42,955 nucleotides of DNA from Xanthomonas arboricola (lineage in GTDB: Bacteria > Pseudomonadota > Gammaproteobacteria > Xanthomonadales > Xanthomonadaceae), in NCBI RefSeq assembly GCF_003353015.1, contig NZ_QREM01000007.1, forward strand, positions 542,605 to 585,559. The letters are read 5' to 3'. The position numbers and the translations under genes are program-made. This document shows positions 37,035 through 42,955 of this stretch, piece by piece. The notes beneath the pieces were generated by a model. That model saw nothing but the letters and a program-made list of their open reading frames with translations. It searched no databases and had not been told where the DNA came from. Position 1 is the first letter of the stretch; every line of letters starts with the position of its first letter.

Positions 37035-37523
37035 TCAGCGCAGCGGAACGTCCGCCACCTTGTCCTGGTAATCCTTTTTCGGGTCGACGCCGAACAACAC
37101 CTTGATGCCGGCCAGCAGGCTGGAACCGTTGAGCCAGATCTGTGCGTGATCGGTATCCAGGCGCAGCAGCGCCAGCTTGGGATCATCCTTGCCGCCTTCG
37201 TACCAGGCAGCGACGTGCGGATTCCACAGACGCTCGACCACGGCCGGATCGGTATCTTCGCGCAACGAGCCGCTGATGCTGGCAAACAGGTCGTGTCCCT
37301 TGCTGCTGAAGGCGCCGATGACGCGGCGGCCCTGTCCCAGCATGGCAATCAACGCATTGTCCTTGGAGGTGAAGAACCAGATCGGGCCACCGCTATCGCC
37401 TTCGATCTGCGCGGTCATCGGGCGTGCATGGCCGTCTTCCACCCCATCCAGGCCCAGCATCACGGTGCGATCGGATTTCAGGGCTTTCCAGAATTTTTCC
37501 TGCAGCTCTTTGGGATCTGCCAT
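37035..37523 (-). CDS. Pyridoxamine 5'-phosphate oxidase-like general stress protein
   Basis: A 162-residue split-barrel flavin-binding protein of the general stress protein 26 type: LQEKFWKALKSDRTVMLGL, HARPMTAQIEGDSGGPIWFFTSKDN and RVIGAFSSKGHDLFASISGSLRED are typical. Established: a Xanthomonas homologue binds FMN/FAD but has no pyridoxamine oxidase role. It is isolated between the PRC-barrel-like gene and the pectinesterase remnant. The ATG at 37523 is preceded by a weak Shine-Dalgarno region. Confidence 0.82.
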   Translation of the reverse strand: MADPKELQEKFWKALKSDRTVMLGLDGVEDGHARPMTAQIEGDSGGPIWFFTSKDNALIAMLGQGRRVIGAFSSKGHDLFASISGSLREDTDPAVVERLWNPHVAAWYEGGKDDPKLALLRLDTDHAQIWLNGSSLLAGIKVLFGVDPKKDYQDKVADVPLR

Positions 37524-37721
37524 CTTGCTATCTCACATGCGCGTCTGTGCGCGGGTGACCCAGTCTGGAAGTCTCCCTGCCCACGGCATGTGACGATGCG
37601 CACTCCTGCCTGCACATGACGGCAACGCGACTGGGCTTGGGCACTTACACCATCTACACCGTCTTCAACCCGACGCCCAAGTCAGCCGGCACGGCAAGTC
37701 CCCCTGCGCAGCAATGCAGCA

Positions 37722-38054
37722 GCAACCACAGTCGGCACATCTAACGGCGCGACATTGACCATACGCGCAGCCGGCGTCCAGGCGCGTCACCTGCGCGTGC
37801 AAAACCATTATGTCGAAGGCACTTACGAGGACGAAAATCAGGCTGCTATGGCGCTGGCGGCACCTGGCGACCAGGCCAGTTTCGAAGATGCGCTGGTGAC
37901 CGGCAATCAGGGCGCCTTGCCCTTGCTGATCAGCGCGACCAATGCCGCCGCGGTGACTAGCCCCCACTTCAAGAACAGTACCATCAAGCGCGATGTCGAC
38001 TTCATCTTCGGGGTGAGCGTGGGCGTGTTCGAAAATGCCACCATTCATTTGGTC
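37722..38054 (+). pseudogene. Pectinesterase/YbhC-like remnant
   Basis: An open frame without a credible start encodes about 110 residues of a pectinesterase-type beta-helix: ATTVGTSNGATLTI, VQNHYVEGTYEDENQAAMAL, GNQGALPLLISATNAAAV and VDFIFGVSVGVFENATI, the last matching the DFIFG motif of the family. The N-terminal third and everything after the DFIFG block, including the LGRPW Arg motif, are missing; the frame then runs through unrelated sequence to 38150. The catalytic Gln region is altered (EDALVTGNQG). It looks like a decayed pectinesterase that once belonged to the pectinase block. Confidence 0.7.
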
Positions 38055-38257
38055 GGTGCACGCCCGGGCAGAAGATGGGGGTTGAACATCCTTCGCATGC
38101 GCACGACAGCATTCGCAACGAAACAAATAAAATTAACCGGTCAGGATTAGGATAGAACCCATGCTGCTGAGTCAGCACGTTTGCACTCGAGAAAACCTGA
38201 GTCGCACTGATCATAGCGGAAGGGAAAATCCGCCAAAAACACCGGCACAGCTGTGCT

Positions 38258-38297
38258 TTGTCTTTATATATTATTAATTAAATTAATCCGCCTGGGG
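38258..38297 (+). promoter_or_regulatory. AT-rich probable promoter region of the trypsin-like gene
   Basis: An AT-rich tract with TTGTCT (38258-38263) followed by TATATATTATTAATTAAATTAAT, about 40 bp before ATG 38336. A 12-bp palindrome GCACAGCTGTGC lies at 38245-38256. The -10 cannot be fixed. The sequence differs strongly in composition from the surroundings. Confidence 0.35.
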
Positions 38298-38335
38298 CAC
38301 TCGACTCCAGGCAAAACATATAGGTTAAAAGCACC

Positions 38336-39361
38336 ATGGCACATTTTCCAAAAACCACATCCCTGCGCGCGTCTTGCGCAATGCTCACCATCCTAGCGAT
38401 GAGCGACGTGTCTGCAAGCACCGACTCAATCAGCCCACCCCTTAGCACCATCGTGCAGCACGTCGTGCCGACTGCTCAGCGAGATGCGAGTTCTTCCTAC
38501 TGGACACTCGCACGGATGCAAGCTGCGGTTTCCGCATCCTTCGTGGATGACAACCCGGCCGACGGCGACCCGCCAGAGCTGCAGAATTCGGCATTGGTGC
38601 GCGGTAAAACCCCGGGTGCCGGGTTGAAGCTAGTGAAAGGAGCGGTGCCGACCCCGAAGACGGATCCGTCCGCGCCAGTTCCAGGATTCCTTTCCGCAGC
38701 TCACCTGGGCGTTGTATTCTTTCGGGCGAACGGCGTAGACCAGCGCTGCACTGGCAACGCGGTCGTCTCAGACTCCGGTAACGTGGTAGCCACTTCCGGG
38801 CGATGCGTCTCTTCCCTAACGGGCAAGTTCGTGTCGCACTTGGCGTTCGCGCCAGCCTACAACGGCACCGCCCCCTACGGTGTTTGGCCTGCGACGACCA
38901 TTACCGCCGATAATCGCTGGGTCGTAGAGCGAGACGTCGGCTACGATACGGCCTTCTTCCAGGTGCAGGCTCCCACGACAATGAAGACCTCCGGCGCCAC
39001 CTTGTCGAATACTGTCGGGGCATCTGGCGTTCGCTTTATCGGTCAGGAGGACGACAACGAATATCGGGTAACTGGCTACAACACCGACCCTGGCGCAAAT
39101 GCGAACACGCCCGTCAGCGTGACCAGCACCGCAGAGCCGAACCCGTGGATGAACAAGGACTATGCCATTGAGGGCCTGGAGTGGGACGCACGTTCCGGTG
39201 TCAGCGGCTCACCTTGGGTTTCGACCGACGAGGATCCCGTGCAGGACGTCGAAGTTGGCATGACCTCATTTGCCTACAAGCAATTCACCCACACTTCGTT
39301 CGGCCCTCAGTGGACGTCATCAATCCGTAACCTGTATCAGACGGCAGCAGCCATCAACTAG
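38336..39361 (+). CDS. Secreted trypsin-like (S1) protein with altered catalytic His
   Basis: A 341-residue protein with an N-terminal signal-like stretch (SLRASCAMLTILAMSDVSA) and an S1 chymotrypsin-like fold. The Cys pair at 138 and 157 surrounds the usual catalytic His block, but the expected AGHC reads TSGRC (153-157), so Arg 156 is at the His position (codon CGA). The Asp (DVGYDTAFF, Asp 204) and Ser (GVSGSPW, Ser 290) positions are intact. Hence it may be a catalytically dead or redirected relative. GC content is lower than in the core genes. It lies between the pectinesterase remnant and the pectate lyase, suggesting a role at the plant interface. Confidence 0.7.
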   Translation: MAHFPKTTSLRASCAMLTILAMSDVSASTDSISPPLSTIVQHVVPTAQRDASSSYWTLARMQAAVSASFVDDNPADGDPPELQNSALVRGKTPGAGLKLVKGAVPTPKTDPSAPVPGFLSAAHLGVVFFRANGVDQRCTGNAVVSDSGNVVATSGRCVSSLTGKFVSHLAFAPAYNGTAPYGVWPATTITADNRWVVERDVGYDTAFFQVQAPTTMKTSGATLSNTVGASGVRFIGQEDDNEYRVTGYNTDPGANANTPVSVTSTAEPNPWMNKDYAIEGLEWDARSGVSGSPWVSTDEDPVQDVEVGMTSFAYKQFTHTSFGPQWTSSIRNLYQTAAAIN

Positions 39362-39426
39362 GCATGCAAATCGCTGCGACGTAATTTCTTACTTGCTCGA
39401 TAACCGGTCGTTATTTTTGGAACATC

Positions 39427-39459
39427 TGCATGCTGTTCTATTTAATAGAACAGCATGCA
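39427..39459. repeat. 33-bp near-perfect palindrome
   Basis: Two perfectly complementary 16-nt arms (39427-39442 and 39444-39459) surround a single T. It lies 66 bp after the trypsin-like gene and 42 bp before the pectate lyase start. There is no U-run. In RNA it would form a tall hairpin; in DNA it could bind a dimeric protein. The long-frame pectate lyase ATG at 39430 lies inside the arm, which argues against that start. Confidence 0.75.
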
Positions 39460-39501
39460 AGCTGCAGCCAAGCTTGGCCACGTATCAGTAAAGGTCCGCA
39501 T

Positions 39502-40635
39502 TTGCATTTCTCTAATATCTCGCTGTTTCTTGCTATTTTTTTCGCACAGATCTGTGTCGCCAGGGCTGGAACCGGCGGTTTTTCTTCTGCGTCTGTATCT
39601 GGCGAAACTGCTACCACAGTGACAACGCTTGCAGAGCTGCAAGCGGCATTCAATGCTAAAAAGCATCATATCGTCGTCCATGGAAAGATCTACGGTGGCC
39701 CAAAGTTGACCACTCTGAATTTCTCCAGCACTGCTTGGAACAACACAACAATCGAGGGTGCTACAGGCGGTGAAGCGGCCTTGCAGAATATCCAATTAAA
39801 ATTTAGCGGCGAAATGCTGCCCGCCGGGACAAACATTCAAAACGTGGTCATCAGGAACATATCATTCGCTGGCAATATCGGCGACTTGCAAGCCCTGCCC
39901 AACCAAGTCGAAGGAACTTCCAACAACATTGGCATCAACTACCTTGGCGTATCATTGCGGCGTGTATCCAATGCTTGGATAGACCACTGTACTTTCTACG
40001 ACATGAGCGATGATCTTTTATCAATCAGCATGTCATCTGATTACATCACGGTGTCGTATAATCATTTCTACTTCAGCAACAGCTGGGTCAATATGAACCC
40101 GGATCCGGTATGGAGCTGGGTTGACAAGGGTTATCATGACCTCGCAAACGAGCGCCTGGCAATCCTTGTTGGTTACAACAAGAACGATTCATACATATAT
40201 GGTGACAACAAGCTGCACGTGACGTTGCACCACAACTGGTTTGGCCCCAATCTGGCCGGGCGTCCACTACTACGCGGCTGGGTCCATGCCTACAATAATT
40301 ACTTTGACAATAGCACCTTACCGAATGGCACTCGCATCGCCGCAGATGGTCACCGCTATGGAAAGCAGCAGTACAACGCTTTGCAGATAGGTAGTGGCAG
40401 CATTGTTTTTTCCGAATCAAACTATTTTTACAAAACCAATGTCAGCAACCATATTCGACTAGAATCAAGCGGTGACACATACAATTTTTACGAGAAGAAA
40501 AACGTGTATGAATCAACCACAGGCGATTCGGCGACTGGCTTGACCTTCAATAACGCGCCGGTGAAATACAGCCACGAGCCTGACGATGCGGCAAGAGTTC
40601 CCGGCATCGTGCGGTCCAACGCGGGGCCGCACTAA
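39502..40635 (+). CDS. Secreted pectate lyase (polysaccharide lyase family 1)
   Basis: A 377-residue pectate lyase cleaving polygalacturonan by beta-elimination. I choose TTG 39502, giving a signal peptide (MHFSNISLFLAIFFAQICVARA) and a Shine-Dalgarno AAAGG 7 nt upstream; ATG 39430 would precede the signal. Motifs: WIDHCTFYDM (159-168), VTLHHNWF (240-247), GRPLLRGWVHAYNNYF (253-268) with Arg 254 and the expected catalytic Arg 258, and the Ca-binding DDLLSIS after WIDH. Base composition is markedly AT-rich (about 45% GC by eye in the middle) compared with neighbours, suggesting acquisition by transfer. It lies in the pectinase block with polygalacturonase. Confidence 0.88.
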   Translation: MHFSNISLFLAIFFAQICVARAGTGGFSSASVSGETATTVTTLAELQAAFNAKKHHIVVHGKIYGGPKLTTLNFSSTAWNNTTIEGATGGEAALQNIQLKFSGEMLPAGTNIQNVVIRNISFAGNIGDLQALPNQVEGTSNNIGINYLGVSLRRVSNAWIDHCTFYDMSDDLLSISMSSDYITVSYNHFYFSNSWVNMNPDPVWSWVDKGYHDLANERLAILVGYNKNDSYIYGDNKLHVTLHHNWFGPNLAGRPLLRGWVHAYNNYFDNSTLPNGTRIAADGHRYGKQQYNALQIGSGSIVFSESNYFYKTNVSNHIRLESSGDTYNFYEKKNVYESTTGDSATGLTFNNAPVKYSHEPDDAARVPGIVRSNAGPH

Positions 40636-41131
40636 ACGCGATTTCTCCAGGAATTAACTCGGTACCCGAGGAGGCGGCAGGAATCCCTAAAAAAATTCCA
40701 TATTGAGAACCCAGCGATCACACTTTCGCTATTTTTCGCGAATTCCTGCAGCGTCTCATCCGTAACCGTTTTGTCCCGAGCTCCGGTACGTCTGGCAATT
40801 TCGCCAAACCGTTTCTATGAGCACGGCAATACCGGCGCCAGCAGCGCCATTGATTCACTGCATCACTTGGCAATGAACCCATGTTGGAAACCGCGTGATG
40901 TGCATATTCCCTCTTCGGCGATGCGGCGCGGGATTCGCCCATCCGGACATGCTCCCTGGCGTAACGCAATACCCTTGCGCATCGATTGCCACCGACCAAC
41001 ATCACCGGCGCCGAGATGACATGCGGATCGGCAACGCCTGATCGCTGCTGCGGTAACGCAACCGCAACACATGTCGTCTGCAGACCTGGTTCATCCCCAC
41101 CTCGCGCTTCACGCCACTGGAGTAGTCCACC
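40636..41131 (+). other. 496-bp intergenic region before the polygalacturonase
   Basis: No credible gene in any frame. The first 90 bp are AT-rich, continuing the pectate lyase composition, and hold TTCGC copies at about 40726 and 40736 that are too close together to be a PIP box. The downstream part is GC-rich and carries the PIP-box-like element at 40914-40975, then about 150 nt of probable 5' leader. Confidence 0.6.
40914..40975 (+). promoter_or_regulatory. PIP-box-like HrpX promoter of the polygalacturonase
   Basis: TTCGG (40914-40918) and TTCGC (40934-40938) are separated by exactly 15 nt, matching the imperfect plant-inducible promoter TTCGB-N15-TTCGB bound by HrpX. A YANNNT -10 element TACCCT (40970-40975) follows 31 bp after the box, within the 30-32 bp needed. 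Transcription would begin near 40982, leaving a leader of about 150 nt to GTG 41132. Xanthomonas polygalacturonases are known members of the HrpX regulon, which strengthens the call. Confidence 0.65.
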
Positions 41132-42802
41132 GTGCAATCCCCGTCCGCTTTTCCGGCTATCGCACCCTTGACCCTCGCCCTGCTCGGTCTATCCACCTTC
41201 CAGGCCGGTGCGGCGCATCCGCATGCACAGGACGTGGCCGATACCGCACATGGCATCTCCACCAGTTGGGGCGTGATCCAGCAGCCCACATTGCCGACGC
41301 AGGTCTGCGCAACGCTCAGGGCCGCGCTGGTGCCGGTTGCCGGCTCGCTGGATGCGCTCGACAGCGATCCAACACAGTCCAAGCGCGACACCGCGCGTCT
41401 GCAGGCGGCCATCGATGATTGCCCGGCCGGCAGCGCGGTGCGCCTGGTGCCCGGCAATGCCGGCGAATCCGGCTTCCTGAGCGGCCCACTGACGATCAAG
41501 AGCAAGGTCACGCTGTGGATCGACCGCGGCGTCACCTTGTTCGGCTCGCGCAATCCGCACGACTACGACAACGGGCTGGGCACCTGCGGCACCGCGACCA
41601 GCGACAAGGCCAAGTCGTGCAATCCGCTGATCCACGTCGCCACTACCGCCAACAGCGCGATCGTGGGTGCCGGCAAGATCGATGGCCGCGGTGGCAGCAC
41701 GCTCACCGCCGGGCCCAATGCCGGCACCGCCAGCTGGTGGGACCTGGCCTATCTCAATGTCACCAAGGGCCTGAGCCAGCATGTCCCGCGGCTGCTGCAG
41801 ATCGACGACAGCAGCGATTTCACCCTGTACGACATCACCCTGGAAAATTCGCCCAATTTCCACGTCGCCACCGACAACGTGGTCGGCCTGACCGCGTGGG
41901 GCATCAAGATTCTGGCGCCCAGCCTGGTCTACTCACGCCCCGGTTACCGCTGCCCGGCCGGCACTACGCCCGATGTCACTGCGCATGCCAGCTGCTTCAC
42001 GCCCGAAACGGCCAAGAACACCGATGGCTTCGATCCCGGCCAGTCGAAGAACGTGTTGCTGGCGTACTCCTACATCGGCACCGGCGATGACGGCGTGGCG
42101 ATCAAGGCCCACGCCAGCGACAAACGCAGCATCGCCGCGGAAAACATGCTGTTCGCATACAACCAGTTCTACTACACGCACGGTTTTTCGCTGGGTAGCG
42201 AAACCGACACGGGCATGCGCCACATCGCCGTGCGCGGCTTGAGCATCGATGGCTTCGACGCCAATGATGTCGCCAGAGACCCGTATTCGGCCAACGGCCT
42301 GCGCATCAAATCCGACGGCACGCGCGGCGGCCAGGTGTACGACATCAGCTTCGAAAACGTCTGCATGCGCCGTGTTGCCAGGCCACTGGTGTTCGACGCC
42401 AACTATGCCAACGCGGCGGTGCGCAACAAACTGCCAAGTTTCAGCGGCATTGCACTCACCAACGTGCACTCATTGGGTTCCAAGGCGTTTGGCGGCGGCG
42501 AGCTGAGCTTCTATGGGTATCGCGACGCGACCACCACCTTGCCGATCACCCTGTCGCTGGACAACGTGGTGCTGGACGGCGGGCCGATCGCGTTCGCACA
42601 ACCGCACTTCGGCGGGCCGGCCAGCAATCCGGGCGCCACCCACTTCACCTTCAAGGGTGGCCCGGTGAGCTTTTTCGATCAGCTGTCCGAATCGGTGCCC
42701 AACGATGTGCAACTGCAAGGAAAACCCGGCCCAGGCGCGCCACTGCAGTGCGCTGACGCGTTCATCGCCTACCACTCGGTACTGCCGGATTCGCCGATCT
42801 GA
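41132..42802 (+). CDS. Secreted polygalacturonase (glycoside hydrolase family 28)
   Basis: A 556-residue GH28 enzyme hydrolysing alpha-1,4-polygalacturonate. The signal peptide (MQSPSAFPAIAPLTLALLGLSTFQAGA) points to type II secretion. Catalytic motifs: NTDGFD (296-301, Asp 298), GDDGVAIK (318-325, Asp 319/320), THGFSLGSETDTG (349-361, His 350) and RIKS (391-394), all intact. The GTG start at 41132 has GGAG about 11 nt upstream. GC content is like the core genome, unlike the neighbouring pectate lyase. It is probably induced in planta through the PIP-box-like element upstream. It resembles the PghA/PghB type polygalacturonases; I give no symbol. Confidence 0.92.
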   Translation: MQSPSAFPAIAPLTLALLGLSTFQAGAAHPHAQDVADTAHGISTSWGVIQQPTLPTQVCATLRAALVPVAGSLDALDSDPTQSKRDTARLQAAIDDCPAGSAVRLVPGNAGESGFLSGPLTIKSKVTLWIDRGVTLFGSRNPHDYDNGLGTCGTATSDKAKSCNPLIHVATTANSAIVGAGKIDGRGGSTLTAGPNAGTASWWDLAYLNVTKGLSQHVPRLLQIDDSSDFTLYDITLENSPNFHVATDNVVGLTAWGIKILAPSLVYSRPGYRCPAGTTPDVTAHASCFTPETAKNTDGFDPGQSKNVLLAYSYIGTGDDGVAIKAHASDKRSIAAENMLFAYNQFYYTHGFSLGSETDTGMRHIAVRGLSIDGFDANDVARDPYSANGLRIKSDGTRGGQVYDISFENVCMRRVARPLVFDANYANAAVRNKLPSFSGIALTNVHSLGSKAFGGGELSFYGYRDATTTLPITLSLDNVVLDGGPIAFAQPHFGGPASNPGATHFTFKGGPVSFFDQLSESVPNDVQLQGKPGPGAPLQCADAFIAYHSVLPDSPI

Positions 42803-42880
42803 GACCGGTCGGGTTGTTCGATCGCGGTCGGTTGCTTGAAGCAAAAGCCCGGTGCGTCGAGGGCGCGGTGCCCTCACCGC

Positions 42881-42950
42881 TTGCGGGACACGCCGTGAAC
42901 CCGTCCCTGGGGCTCGGTGGCGGCATCCATGCCGCCACACGGTCCCGCAA
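42881..42950. repeat. 70-bp palindromic intergenic repeat, copy 2
   Basis: It begins TTGCGGGAC and ends GTCCCGCAA (9-bp terminal inverted repeats) and contains CACGCCGTGAACC, CCTGGGGCTCGG and the inner GGCGGCATCCATGCCGCC palindrome. Length and layout equal copy 1 at 1-70. The remaining 5 bp of the window carry nothing. Confidence 0.7.
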
Positions 42951-42955
42951 CCGGC

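Noticed and set aside
39430-39501. ATG start of the pectate lyase inside the palindrome
   Set aside because: The extra residues precede a complete signal peptide and there is no Shine-Dalgarno; TTG 39502 is better.
40720-40745. Pair of TTCGC words as a PIP box
   Set aside because: The spacer is 5 nt, not 15, and no -10 element is correctly placed.
40771-41019. Small ORF in the gap before polygalacturonase
   Set aside because: No Shine-Dalgarno, no recognisable domain, and it spans the PIP-box-like promoter.

Overview
The window is a GC-rich gammaproteobacterial chromosome segment, almost certainly from Xanthomonas. The acetylated arginine pathway (N-acetylornithine carbamoyltransferase plus acetylcitrulline deacetylase), a fused N-acetylglutamate kinase/synthase, an alpha-amino acid ester hydrolase very like the X. 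citri enzyme, secreted pectinases, a PIP-box-like HrpX site and GC-rich dispersed repeats all point to that genus. The species is not resolved. Nearly the whole window is coding.

Layout: (1) 1-2.7 kb: a MetX-family acyltransferase, a DUF1294 membrane protein and a secreted TonB-like protein. (2) 2.7-9.3 kb: divergent cydDC (left) and cydABX (right) for cytochrome bd oxidase and its assembly transporter, with a perfect FNR-type palindrome between them. (3) 9.36-9.47 kb: tRNA-Pro(CGG) and a strong terminator. (4) 9.5-12.7 kb: a CynX/NimT-like exporter, convergent with a secreted alpha-amino acid ester hydrolase. (5) 12.8-24.7 kb: a long leftward arginine/proline cluster, argF'-osmC-argG-argE'-argB/A-GNAT-argC-argH-cupin-yciI-proB-proA. 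It is preceded by a short leader ORF with clustered Arg codons and by mutually exclusive RNA stems that look like a ribosome-mediated attenuator. (6) 24.7-28.8 kb: a small secreted protein, cysS, sufE and an MFS transporter. (7) 29-32.7 kb: a DksA-family protein with a long Ala/Lys/Pro tail and a depleted zinc finger, then yidD-pyrC-M23 peptidase. (8) 32.9-36.6 kb: ethanolamine permease-eutB-eutC. (9) 36.6-37.5 kb: two small stress/unknown genes. (10) 37.7-42.8 kb: a plant cell-wall-degradation block with a pectinesterase remnant, a trypsin-like protein whose catalytic His position holds Arg, a low-GC pectate lyase read from a probable TTG start, and a GH28 polygalacturonase with a PIP-box-like promoter.

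How the genes work together: argB/A, argC, argF', argE', argG and argH cover arginine synthesis through acetylated intermediates apart from the ArgD step, which is not here. ProB and ProA make glutamate semialdehyde for proline from the same precursor. The cyd genes form one functional module, as do the eut genes. The pectinases would act together on plant pectin after type II secretion.

The window starts and ends inside copies of the same 70-bp palindromic repeat family, and other xanthomonad-type repeats sit in the proB-proA, argG-argE' and cysS-sufE gaps. The observation I rate most worth testing is the arginine leader/attenuator upstream of argF'.
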